This document shows positions 1 to 8,059 of a DNA stretch of 40,694 bases, in pieces (position 1 is the first letter of the stretch; each line of letters begins with the position of its first letter). This stretch comes from Thermoplasmata archaeon. GTDB taxonomy: Archaea > Thermoplasmatota > Thermoplasmata > Thermoplasmatales > Thermoplasmataceae. Under the pieces are notes generated by a model that made no database searches, was not told the origin of the DNA, and worked only from the letters and a program-made list of their open reading frames with translations. Location: the NCBI GenBank assembly GCA_021800105.1, contig JAJYZI010000005.1, forward strand, positions 1-40,694. Direction: 5' to 3'. Both the position numbers and the translations under genes were made by a program.

Positions 1-379
1 TCTCCATTACCTGTGTGGAACCATATATTGTGTATACGAGCTGGGGCTCACCCTTCGAAGGAAGTATATCCTGAAGATTCTTCAGGTCGATGAAGAGATC
101 ATTCAGCTTTTTCTCAAAATCGCCCCGGATCTTCCCCATGTCCTCGGGCTTGAACATCCTCGGTCTTCCCTCCGTTTCCTTCGCCAATCCCTTCTGCACC
201 AGTGATTCCATCACCTTATAAGCCGACGTCCTGGGTATTTTAGCCGTATCTGCAACCGTGTCAGCATTTGCCACGCCATGATATACCAGAGCAGCGAAAC
301 CCTGTGCCTCGTAAGAGGAGAGACCTAGCATTTTAAGCATATCTGTTGTTCGGCTCATCAGCTCGGGGTTAATTTCCAT
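1..379 (-). CDS. TrmB-family transcriptional regulator (3' part outside window)
   Basis: This reading frame is not in the ORF track because it runs off the left edge. It begins with ATG at 379 on the minus strand and stays open to base 1 (126 codons seen). The N-terminal ~75 residues form a winged-helix DNA-binding domain with the run LGLSSYEAQGFAALVYHG followed by TAKIPRTSAYKVMESL, the usual TrmB pattern (LGLTxYEAxVYLALL...IPxxxVYxVLxxL). A charged helical linker follows and then the start of a C-terminal domain. TrmB proteins are sugar- or metabolite-responsive regulators of transport and central metabolism in archaea. It is divergent from the MFS gene at 560, so it may regulate that transporter; this is inference. 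A TATA box lies about 21 bases upstream of the ATG. Confidence 0.85.
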   Translation of the reverse strand, partial: MEINPELMSRTTDMLKMLGLSSYEAQGFAALVYHGVANADTVADTAKIPRTSAYKVMESLVQKGLAKETEGRPRMFKPEDMGKIRGDFEKKLNDLFIDLKNLQDILPSKGEPQLVYTIYGSTQVME

Positions 380-394
380 GTCCTAACATTGGAC

Positions 395-405
395 GTATTT
401 ATATC
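395..405 (-). promoter_or_regulatory. TATA box of the TrmB-type regulator
   Basis: On the minus strand the sequence reads GATATAAATAC, centred about 21 bases before the ATG at 379. This is the spacing expected for a leaderless archaeal mRNA and supports the chosen start. Confidence 0.6.
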
Positions 406-535
406 AAGTTTTTTAATCTGCGAATCCAGATTATAAATATTCTTGGGCAAGGAGGTTTATCTTTCTCTTATAAGGCGCCGTTATTGCTTAATCGTCGTTG
501 CTCTCACGAGTTATAAGGAGAACATGTTATCAATA

Positions 536-553
536 TAAGCAACGCAGTGCTTA
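536..553. promoter_or_regulatory. Inverted repeat at the MFS transporter start, candidate operator
   Basis: TAAGCA and TGCTTA form a perfect 6-bp inverted repeat separated by 6 bases, ending 7 bases before the GTG at 560. A TATA-like GTTATAAGG lies just upstream (about 511-519). The position is suitable for a repressor that blocks initiation. Binding by the divergent TrmB-type protein is only a guess. Confidence 0.35.
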
Positions 554-559
554 CTTTTA

Positions 560-1783
560 GTGCAAATGTCAGGATCTTTAAAGGAGCAGGCTAGATCCAA
601 GATGCCAATAGCCATACAATCTCTACTATATATGGCGATAGGCAACTTTGCGAATTCTGCCTATTCACCGTTATCCTCCGCAATCAAAAATGCATATCTC
701 CTGACTTCAGAGGAAGTCGGCCTTATAACCAGTACGATATTCATAGGCTCACTTGCGGTTTCATTTCTATCAGGCTACTTCGTGGATCGGCTTGGAAACA
801 GGGCAGCACTAAGGATCTCGTTCTCATTTATAGCTGGTGGATCCCTGGTGTGCGCGTTTTCCACGACCTATCCTGTTCTTCTATCAGGCTTTTTCCTGAT
901 TGGCTTTGGATATGGGAATATAACCCCTGCAACCAATTCTCTGATAATGGAAGAGTATTACCCTTACCACATTGGGCGCATGGGAATCAAGCAGACAGGA
1001 GTACCAATCGGCTCAATTGCTTCAGTCATAATACTTCCGCTTGTTGCAATAACATTTGGAATTAGGTGGCCTTTCTTGATCCTCTTTGCCACAGCAGTGG
1101 TCATTGCAGTTGCAGTGAGGAACAGATCGAAACCAGCCAGTGGATTCAGCATAAGGAAATACTTATCCGACCTGCTTTCTGCTGCCAAGGATCGCAGGCT
1201 CCTGACATACAGTGCATTCAGCTCAGTGCTTTCATGGGGGCAGCAGACTGGCCTCACTTTTTACGTGTTATATTTTGAGGGAAAGGGCTTTCCGCTGTAT
1301 TATGCGGAAATACTTCTTGGATCATTTCTTGTTGGCGCCATAATCGGCAGGATTTTCTGGGCGAGAGTAGGTTATAGAATACACAAAGGGTCGCGATGGC
1401 ATGCCACCTCCTTGATAATGTTTCTCTCCGGCTTCCTTTATATTGCGCTCTCGCAGGTTCCTGTTCACATATTCTTTCTCCTTCCATATTCAATCATTTT
1501 GGGTATGAACGCTGCTGGCTGGAACAGTACGTTCGTCACCGCGGTCTCAGAAATGGCCGGAAAGGGCAAGGTTGGGCTTTACAGCGGAGTGGCGCTCATA
1601 ACCCTCGGTCTTGGAACTATAATAGGGGCACCGGTATCAGGCTATATACGAGACTCCACCGGTTCTTACTATCTTATGTGGATAATTCTTGGAAGTATTC
1701 AGATTATAACCTCAGTTCTAATGATATCTGCGTTCGCCTTAAATAAACGGAGAAAAACAGGCTTAAGTGAAAAAGAGATATGA
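560..1783 (+). CDS. Major facilitator superfamily transporter
   Basis: A 407-residue protein with about twelve hydrophobic segments, normal length for MFS. The loop between helices 2 and 3 carries motif A as GYFVDRLGNR (about residues 72-81), and the run MGIKQTGVPIGS near helix 5 is typical of the anion/NNP-like and CynX-like branches. The substrate cannot be read from the sequence. The start is GTG at 560 or ATG at 566; no clear Shine-Dalgarno site precedes either. The gene overlaps the next gene by 17 bases and heads a run of four closely packed genes ending with CoaBC and a carbon-nitrogen hydrolase. Uptake of a pantothenate-related or amide compound is therefore possible but unproven. Confidence 0.85.
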   Translation: MQMSGSLKEQARSKMPIAIQSLLYMAIGNFANSAYSPLSSAIKNAYLLTSEEVGLITSTIFIGSLAVSFLSGYFVDRLGNRAALRISFSFIAGGSLVCAFSTTYPVLLSGFFLIGFGYGNITPATNSLIMEEYYPYHIGRMGIKQTGVPIGSIASVIILPLVAITFGIRWPFLILFATAVVIAVAVRNRSKPASGFSIRKYLSDLLSAAKDRRLLTYSAFSSVLSWGQQTGLTFYVLYFEGKGFPLYYAEILLGSFLVGAIIGRIFWARVGYRIHKGSRWHATSLIMFLSGFLYIALSQVPVHIFFLLPYSIILGMNAAGWNSTFVTAVSEMAGKGKVGLYSGVALITLGLGTIIGAPVSGYIRDSTGSYYLMWIILGSIQIITSVLMISAFALNKRRKTGLSEKEI

Positions 1784-2225
1784 ATACCGAATTACTGATA
1801 TATCCGGCAAACCTCATGGAAAGATGCGACTTGATCACGATCTTGTTTCATCTGTGCTTAAAACAGATGGCTTCCTGAGATCCTTCACCCTGTTAAGCAG
1901 CAAGATAAAGCCTGATTCTGTGCATATTGAAGTCGAACTGTCAGACAACCTGCTTAGGGTCGGCGGCATTATGAACGGAGGAGCAATTGCGACAATAATA
2001 GATTTTGCAGGTGGGCTTGTCGTCATGAATGATGAATCCGTGATTAATGAAGTTACGACAAACCTTTCAATTCAATTTATCTCGCCTGTGGCGAAAGGAC
2101 CAGTGAATGTTGAAGCAAAGCTGATAAAGAGAGGGAAAACGCTTGCACAAGTTCGCATTGACCTGTTCGACAGCGATCATGTATTATGTTCGTCAGCACT
2201 TGGTACCTGGTTTATATATCGGTGA
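1767..2225 (+). CDS. Hotdog-fold (PaaI-like) thioesterase
   Basis: A 152-residue protein matching the PaaI/YdiI hotdog family in length and pattern. The central helix shows VGGIMNGGAIATIIDFAGG (about residues 65-83), the equivalent of the HGGxxxTLxD motif that binds the acyl-CoA in the family, followed by beta strands ending LCSSALGTWFIYR. The usual His of HGG is Asn here (MNGG). It would hydrolyse an acyl-CoA in the cytoplasm; the acyl group is unknown. It starts with GTG inside the end of the MFS gene (17-base overlap) and is followed after 8 bases by coaBC, so translation is probably coupled. Confidence 0.8.
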   Translation: MKKRYEYRITDISGKPHGKMRLDHDLVSSVLKTDGFLRSFTLLSSKIKPDSVHIEVELSDNLLRVGGIMNGGAIATIIDFAGGLVVMNDESVINEVTTNLSIQFISPVAKGPVNVEAKLIKRGKTLAQVRIDLFDSDHVLCSSALGTWFIYR

Positions 2226-2233
2226 TATGATCA

Positions 2234-3412
2234 ATGTGCAAGAAATGTCAGGAACCTTTCAGGAGACTTGAAGGAAAGAAAGTAGTTGTCGGCGTGACTG
2301 CCAGCATTTCAATATACAGAGTCCCGGACCTTGTCAGGGATCTCGTAAAACTTGGAGCATCTGTAACATGCGCGATGAGCGATGCATCCCAGAAACTGAT
2401 AAGCCCGGAGATATTCTTATGGGCTTCAGGGAATCAAACTGTTACAGAAATATCGGGCAGGGTTGAGCACATTTCCCTATTCAGCGATCCAGGGAATACA
2501 CTTCTTGTCATTGCGCCAGCTACATACAATATACTTGGTAAAATGGCTACGGGAATATCGGATGAAATACCCTCGCTTATGTTCGCTTATGCCTTTGGCC
2601 ATGGAGTGCCGGTAATCGTGGTCCCAGCTATGCATGAAGATATGCTTAGAAATCCAGTCATGGTGGATAACATCCGAAAGCTAAGCTCACTGGGTGTCAG
2701 GTTTGTATCTCCCAGGATAGAGGAAGAAAAGGCAAAAATTTCCGAAAACATAAGCATAATCGACGAAATATACAGATCCTTGAACCACAGCAACATGGAT
2801 GGTAAAAAAGCACTGGTAATATCCGGTAGAAGCGAAGAGTCGCTCGATCCCGTCAGGGTTATCAGCAACAAATCTACAGGTACAACAGGGTACTGGATTG
2901 CGAGAAATCTTTACAGGCTTGGCGCATCCCATATAACGCTCATAGGAAACGCAAGCCAGCCACTGCCACCGTATATCAACCATATACTAGCAGATTCTAC
3001 TGACGACTTCTACAGGGAGACAAAGGCTGAGCTGAAATCTGATACGTATGACATCGTTTTTGTCCCGGCTGCACTCTCTGACTTCTCTGTTATCAGGCAA
3101 AGCAGGAAAATCGAAAGTGGAAAGGAACTCTCAATCACGCTCAAGCCAAGGAAGAAACTTCTTGATACTATCAGAAGCGAGCATAATGGCACACTGGTTT
3201 CATTCAAGCTTGATCATGAGGGAATGAAGGCTGTGAATCCTGGCAGCAATCAGGAATATATCGTATTTAATGAGATCAGGCCGGAAGGAAGGACATTCGG
3301 CGATAACACAGCAGAATACCAGGTATTCGACAAGGAAGGGAGACAGGACATAATAGCCGATGGGAAGGAAGAAGCCACCTGGCGGCTCATTTTGCACGTT
3401 GCCGGGGAGTGA
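2234..3412 (+). CDS. coaBC: Bifunctional phosphopantothenoylcysteine decarboxylase / phosphopantothenate-cysteine ligase (CoaBC)
   Basis: A 392-residue protein with the two-domain CoaBC (Dfp) layout. Residues ~14-190 are the flavoprotein decarboxylase part, with VVVGVTASISIYRVPDLV, then APATYNILGKMATGISD and the substrate-binding PAMHEDM (PAMNxxM in the family). Residues ~195-390 are the ligase part, with DPVRVISNKSTGTTGYWIA (usual ISNxSSGxMG) and a late NEI in place of the common NDV. The enzyme turns 4'-phosphopantothenate and cysteine into 4'-phosphopantetheine for CoA. Two oddities: the usual TAGGT of the ligase nucleotide loop is SGRSE, and the protein begins MCKKC, an N-terminal CxxC that I do not recognise from the family. 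Confidence 0.88.
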   Translation: MCKKCQEPFRRLEGKKVVVGVTASISIYRVPDLVRDLVKLGASVTCAMSDASQKLISPEIFLWASGNQTVTEISGRVEHISLFSDPGNTLLVIAPATYNILGKMATGISDEIPSLMFAYAFGHGVPVIVVPAMHEDMLRNPVMVDNIRKLSSLGVRFVSPRIEEEKAKISENISIIDEIYRSLNHSNMDGKKALVISGRSEESLDPVRVISNKSTGTTGYWIARNLYRLGASHITLIGNASQPLPPYINHILADSTDDFYRETKAELKSDTYDIVFVPAALSDFSVIRQSRKIESGKELSITLKPRKKLLDTIRSEHNGTLVSFKLDHEGMKAVNPGSNQEYIVFNEIRPEGRTFGDNTAEYQVFDKEGRQDIIADGKEEATWRLILHVAGE

Positions 3413-3416
3413 GGCT

Positions 3417-4187
3417 TTGAGTCAGGGCGAAATAAAAATTGCAGGTATGGAAATGACCCTGTCTAGCCATGATGAGGCCGTGGATCTCATAAGGCACAGG
3501 ATATCGCCTTTCATTGCAAAGGAAAAACCGGATTTCGTTGTTCTTCCAGAAAAGTGGATCTTGCAGCGTTATCGTGAAAACACCGATCCGCTAAATGAAA
3601 TTATGGACATGTTCTGTGATATTTCTGGGAAGTATGACTGCACCATAGTTCCCGGGAGCTTAGGCATATCACGCAATGGAAAGCTTTACAATTCCGCACC
3701 CGTAATAAGCGAAGGCAAGATCGCTGGCTGGTCAGATAAAATATCTCTTTACCGCATGGAGAAGAATGAATTCTCATCAGGGGATCAAATAGAAGTATTC
3801 AATGGATCAGGTATCCGGTTCAGTGTAGCCGTGTGCTACGACCTAGATTTTCCTTATTACACAAAGGTCGCAATCAGAAAAGGTGCAAGATTGCTCATTA
3901 ACCCATCGCTTATCCACGAACGGTTCCATGAGATGTGGCACATTTACGTAACAGGAAGATCCTTGGAAAGCAGGATTCCCGTTATATCCGTAAACTCAGC
4001 AAGCCCTCCACTAAACGGGGGATCTGTCGGTACTATACTGGAAGAAGAGGAAGGCGGTGTAATGATAAGGAAGGTCAGGGCTTCCGGTTCCGTATTGTCA
4101 TATGCGCTTGACATAGAGAAGACCATTCCATTGATTGAGAAGAGGATGGATGAAGATCCCGGGATATATTCAATCGGGAGCGAATGA
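3417..4187 (+). CDS. Carbon-nitrogen hydrolase (nitrilase superfamily)
   Basis: The ORF track opens at 3360, but those first 19 codons overlap coaBC. The TTG at 3417, 4 bases after the coaBC stop, gives the normal family N-terminus EIKIAGMEMT; ATG 3447 is the fallback. The catalytic triad can be seen: Glu in VVLPEKW, Lys in the WSDKISLYRMEK stretch, Cys in VAVCYDLDFP. Members hydrolyse amides or N-carbamoyl compounds such as N-carbamoyl-beta-alanine, or pantetheine in the vanin branch. Its position directly after coaBC makes a link to beta-alanine or CoA metabolism attractive, but the substrate is not shown by sequence. Its 3' end overlaps the convergent hydrolase by 18 bases. Confidence 0.82.
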   Translation: MSQGEIKIAGMEMTLSSHDEAVDLIRHRISPFIAKEKPDFVVLPEKWILQRYRENTDPLNEIMDMFCDISGKYDCTIVPGSLGISRNGKLYNSAPVISEGKIAGWSDKISLYRMEKNEFSSGDQIEVFNGSGIRFSVAVCYDLDFPYYTKVAIRKGARLLINPSLIHERFHEMWHIYVTGRSLESRIPVISVNSASPPLNGGSVGTILEEEEGGVMIRKVRASGSVLSYALDIEKTIPLIEKRMDEDPGIYSIGSE

Positions 4188-4880
4188 CACTATCTGCGTT
4201 GCAACTTCCCTATAATGCTCTGTCTGCGGTACATGTGCTGCTTCCTTTATTATATGAAAGGCGCTTCCAATTATATTCTCGTGCATCGTTCTGCCATAGC
4301 TTAGCGGAATCATTGAATCAAGTTCACCCCAGATTATCAATGTCCTGCTTCTTATTCTCTTCAGATCGGATATGCTGATTCTTTCATCGGGTCTGGAGTT
4401 ATATTCAAGCATTTTCTTAATTACATCACGCCTGTTATATCTGCTCATCATCATCACCCTGTCCAAGAATGCTGCTGAAAGATCAGCATCGCTCTCTCCC
4501 ACGGATGGATTCAGACCCGCCGAATCTATCAATACAAGATATTCTGGCTTTGGATCATAATGTAGGGCATATCTAAGGGAAATCCAGCCTCCGTAAGAAT
4601 TCCCTACAAGACCAAATTTTTGGGCTCCAAGAGACATTACAAATTCATTCAGCATGTAGCACTGATCAGCTATTGTGCAACCATCGTCCATGATATCCGA
4701 CCTTCCCTGGCATAGCAGATCAAGAAAATATAAGGCAAATCTGTCATCTAGTAGACTTGTAAGCTTTAGCCATGTGTTCCCGGTGCCTCCAAGTCCGTGC
4801 AAAAATATGAATGGGATCTTTCCCGGGCGGAAGAGATATGATACTCTCCCCTTTGAAGACATGAATGCAAGCCTTTCCAT
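4170..4880 (-). CDS. Alpha/beta hydrolase
   Basis: A 236-residue alpha/beta-hydrolase-fold protein. The oxyanion-hole motif is FLHGLGGTGNTW (about residues 26-37), the nucleophile elbow is GNSYGG (Ser near residue 95), the acid is in IIWGELDSMIP and the catalytic His is in EAAHVPQTEH near the C-terminus. It resembles the esterase / MenH-like / C-C hydrolase group; substrate unknown. No signal peptide, so cytoplasmic. The gene runs convergently to the nitrilase gene and divergently from ppdK. Confidence 0.85.
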   Translation of the reverse strand: MERLAFMSSKGRVSYLFRPGKIPFIFLHGLGGTGNTWLKLTSLLDDRFALYFLDLLCQGRSDIMDDGCTIADQCYMLNEFVMSLGAQKFGLVGNSYGGWISLRYALHYDPKPEYLVLIDSAGLNPSVGESDADLSAAFLDRVMMMSRYNRRDVIKKMLEYNSRPDERISISDLKRIRSRTLIIWGELDSMIPLSYGRTMHENIIGSAFHIIKEAAHVPQTEHYREVATQIVSFAPD

Positions 4881-4954
4881 CCTGGAATCTGCATGACCGC
4901 ATTGCAGATATTGTTTCCGGAAGTATCCCGCGGACTGATGCCAATGGCAAAAGG

Positions 4955-4965
4955 ATTATTTATAG
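4955..4965 (+). promoter_or_regulatory. TATA box of ppdK
   Basis: ATTATTTATAG is centred about 22 bases before the ATG at 4982, consistent with a leaderless ppdK transcript. Confidence 0.55.
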
Positions 4966-4981
4966 CTCACAATAATTACGT

Positions 4982-7645
4982 ATGCCAGAAAACGGAAAAT
5001 TTGTCTATATGTTCGAGGAAGGCAGCCAGAAGATGGTTGATCTCCTCGGAGGAAAGGGTGCCGGTCTCTCTGAAATGTTGAACCTTGGGCTTACTGTTCC
5101 ACCGGGCTTTACAATCACCACGGACGCGTGCAGGCGCTACATGAGACAATCAGCGTTCCCGGAGGGGATGCTTGACCAGGCCATGAAGGCACTTAAGAAG
5201 ATAGAGACGCGCACTGGAAGGAAATTCGGCGACGCAAGCAACCCTCTACTCGTCTCGGTCAGATCTGGTGCTCCAATAAGCATGCCGGGCATGATGGATA
5301 CAATTCTTAATGTCGGCATGAACGACAACACAGTTCCGGGAATAGCCAAGCTGACAGGAAATACAAGGTTCGCCCTCGATTCATACAGGCGCCTTTTACA
5401 GATGTATGGTACAGTTGTTCTAGGCATCCATCACGACGACTTCGAGGATGCACTCACAGCCTTGAAGAGCAAGTATTCACGGAAAAGCGACGTTGATCTT
5501 ACAGAGGAAAACCTTCGTGAACTGATATCCACTTATCTGGATATTTATAAGAAAAGGGGAAAGGAATTTCCGCAGGATCCAATCAAGCAGCTTGAGATTG
5601 CAATCGAGGCAGTCTTCAAGTCATGGAACTCGGAAAGGGCTAAAGCCTATAGGGAAATAAACAGGATATCCGATGAGATGGGAACGGCAGTCAACGTCGT
5701 GGCGATGATTTTTGGTAACATGGGTAATGATTCCGCAACCGGAGTGGCATTCACCAGAGACCCAAATACAGGCGAGAACAAGCTATTTGCTGAATACCTG
5801 ACAAACGCTCAGGGTGAAGATGTTGTCTCAGGGTCCAGGACGCCAAGGTCGATTGCTGATCTGGAGAAGGAGATACCGGGAGCATATGCGGACCTGATAA
5901 AGTTCATCGGGATACTGGAGGATCATTACAGGGATATGCTTGACATAGAGTTCACAATAGAACAGGGAAAACTCTATATGCTGCAGGTAAGAATAGGAAA
6001 GAGAAGTGCACGGGCGGCCCTCAAGATTGCTGTAGACCTTGTCAAGGAGAAGAAGATAGATGAGAAGACCGCAATAATGCGTATTGGGCCAGAAATACTG
6101 GATTCCATACTCCATCCCCAGCTAAAGAAGACGGGTAAGGAAGTGGAACTCGCCAAAGGTCTGGCTGCCTCTCCGGGTGCTGCTATTGGTACTGTTGTTT
6201 TCTCTTCATCAAGGGCAGTTGAACTTGCAAAAGAGGGCGAGAAACTGATCCTGGTTCGGCCAGAAACCACCGCTGATGATGTCAGGGGAATGTCTCTTTC
6301 CCAGGGTTTCCTTACACAGAAAGGGGGAATGACTTCACACGCTGCAGTAGTGGCGAGAGCAATGGGAAAGCCGGCAGTTGTGGGTGCAGAGGAGATCACT
6401 GTTGATACCAAGTCTGGTGTACTGAAGGCACGGAATTTCAGCTTAAAGGAAGGCGACACTATCAGCGTGGATGGAACAACTGGAACTGTTTACAAGGGCA
6501 GTATAGAGCTTGAAAGCGCAAAGTCATCCGAAGATCTCGATACAATACTGACATGGTGTAACAGGTACAGGAAACTTGGGGTCAAGGCAAATGCCAACAC
6601 ACCCGAGGAGGCAAAGCTGGCAAGGGAAAACGGAGCCGAAGGTATCGGCCTCGCAAGAACGGAGAGGATGTTTCTAGGGAATGATAGAATACCAATTGTG
6701 AGAAGCATGATACTCAGCACCACAACCCAGGAGAGGCAGAAATATCTTAACAAGCTTCTTCCAATGCAACTTGCAGACTTCGTAGAATTCTTCAGGGTGA
6801 TGGAAGGATATCCAGTGGTAATTAGACTCCTTGATCCTCCCCTGCATGAATTCCTTCCAGACAAAGAATCCCTGATAAATGAGATCAACAACCTGCAGAA
6901 CACAAGATCTCTTCTTGGAGGAAAGAGGGAAAAGATCGACGAACTAAAGAAGCTTCTTGAAACTGTAAAGAATCTAGAGGAATTCAACCCCATGCTGGGC
7001 TTCAGGGGATGCAGAATCGGCCTGCTATATCCAGAGATTTATGAAATGCAGGTCAAGGCCATAATGGAAGCGGCAAAACAGGTAGAAGCAGAAGGACGTG
7101 AGCTTCTTCCTGAAATTATGATTCCTCTGGTAGGGCACCCGAACGAACTCAAGATTATCAGGGAAAGGCTGGTCAAGGTGATAGACGAAATCCTTGGTCC
7201 GAAGAAGATCGATTACAAGTTAGGAACCATGATAGAAGTGCCGAGATCATGCCTAGTTGCAGACAAGATAGCAGAATACGCAGACTTCTTCTCCTTCGGT
7301 ACAAATGATCTCACGCAAATGACATACGGATACAGCAGGGATGATGCGGAAGGAAAATTCATCTCAAAGTACCTTGAACAGAATATAATTGAATTCGATC
7401 CCTTCAACACAATTGACAGGGACGGCGTCGGGGAGTTGATGAAAATCGGCGTTGAAAGAGGCAGGAAGACAAGGAAGGATCTTGAGATAGGTATATGCGG
7501 GGAACAGGGAGGAGATCCCGAGACCATTGAATTCTGCCATGAGATTGGCCTGGACTATGTTTCATCGTCACCATTCAGGATTCCTGTTGCAATACTTGTC
7601 GCCGCCAGGGCTAGCATCAAGTCAGAGAAGGGGGCAAACCAGTAA
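4982..7645 (+). CDS. ppdK: Pyruvate, phosphate dikinase
   Basis: At 887 residues it has the full length of PPDK. The N-terminal ATP-grasp half includes LLGGKGAGLSEM and SVRSGAPISMPGMMDTILNVG. The phosphohistidine domain carries KGGMTSHAAVVARAMGKPAVVG, with the phosphorylated His at about residue 453. The C-terminal PEP/pyruvate TIM barrel ends with GICGEQGGDP, containing the catalytic Cys, and SSSPFRIPVA. It interconverts pyruvate + ATP + Pi with PEP + AMP + PPi in the cytoplasm, for gluconeogenesis or PPi-linked glycolysis. It is monocistronic with its own TATA box. The same window encodes a proton-pumping and a soluble pyrophosphatase, which matter for the direction of this reaction. Confidence 0.96.
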   Translation: MPENGKFVYMFEEGSQKMVDLLGGKGAGLSEMLNLGLTVPPGFTITTDACRRYMRQSAFPEGMLDQAMKALKKIETRTGRKFGDASNPLLVSVRSGAPISMPGMMDTILNVGMNDNTVPGIAKLTGNTRFALDSYRRLLQMYGTVVLGIHHDDFEDALTALKSKYSRKSDVDLTEENLRELISTYLDIYKKRGKEFPQDPIKQLEIAIEAVFKSWNSERAKAYREINRISDEMGTAVNVVAMIFGNMGNDSATGVAFTRDPNTGENKLFAEYLTNAQGEDVVSGSRTPRSIADLEKEIPGAYADLIKFIGILEDHYRDMLDIEFTIEQGKLYMLQVRIGKRSARAALKIAVDLVKEKKIDEKTAIMRIGPEILDSILHPQLKKTGKEVELAKGLAASPGAAIGTVVFSSSRAVELAKEGEKLILVRPETTADDVRGMSLSQGFLTQKGGMTSHAAVVARAMGKPAVVGAEEITVDTKSGVLKARNFSLKEGDTISVDGTTGTVYKGSIELESAKSSEDLDTILTWCNRYRKLGVKANANTPEEAKLARENGAEGIGLARTERMFLGNDRIPIVRSMILSTTTQERQKYLNKLLPMQLADFVEFFRVMEGYPVVIRLLDPPLHEFLPDKESLINEINNLQNTRSLLGGKREKIDELKKLLETVKNLEEFNPMLGFRGCRIGLLYPEIYEMQVKAIMEAAKQVEAEGRELLPEIMIPLVGHPNELKIIRERLVKVIDEILGPKKIDYKLGTMIEVPRSCLVADKIAEYADFFSFGTNDLTQMTYGYSRDDAEGKFISKYLEQNIIEFDPFNTIDRDGVGELMKIGVERGRKTRKDLEIGICGEQGGDPETIEFCHEIGLDYVSSSPFRIPVAILVAARASIKSEKGANQ

Positions 7646-8059
7646 TCTCGCGATCTAGCTTTGCTGCGGCTAGCCAGCATTAATCGAATACACAGCAGGA
7701 GGTAACGCGTTTGTTGCCAAAGCTAAAGTTAAGGCTGCAACCGTAACTTCTTCTTTCCCGTGAATGCAATTATATTAAATGAAATAAATATATATTATTT
7801 GTCCCTTCTTTACATATCGCTGTAAAATGGTTGAAATCCTGTGTGATGTATAGTCATATAATACCTGGGGCTCTAGTTGTCGGCGCAACATAGATCATAT
7901 TTGCGAACAGGAAAGAAGTGAAATTGTCAGAAAGCGTTTGAATTTTTTGAATTATATATTTGAATGCGTATCTTCAATACGTCCCCAATTGAAAGTCTTC
8001 TAATGAGCTGCCTTTCCATTCTTTAGAAAGTCAATAAACATCATAAGTCAGCTTGTGAT
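7646..8059. other. Intergenic region with foldable sequence between ppdK and ubiD
   Basis: A 414-base gap without a credible protein gene. TAGCTTTG at 7656-7663 pairs perfectly with CAAAGCTA at 7718-7725, enclosing a smaller TGCTG/CAGCA hairpin. A second hairpin, AAGTTA/TAACTT at about 7727-7750, is followed by a pyrimidine-rich run, which looks like a ppdK 3' end. An AT-rich TATA-like tract sits at about 7779-7799 and another at about 7950-7963, so a short non-coding transcript is possible. The last ~30 bases are the ubiD promoter. Confidence 0.45.
8032..8040 (+). promoter_or_regulatory. TATA-like box of ubiD
   Basis: CAATAAACA lies about 24 bases before the ATG at 8060, the spacing of a leaderless archaeal promoter. 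Confidence 0.4.

Noticed and set aside
5974-6993. 161- and 167-codon minus-strand ORFs
   Set aside because: Antisense shadows of ppdK with low-complexity Ser/Phe/Leu composition and no promoter.
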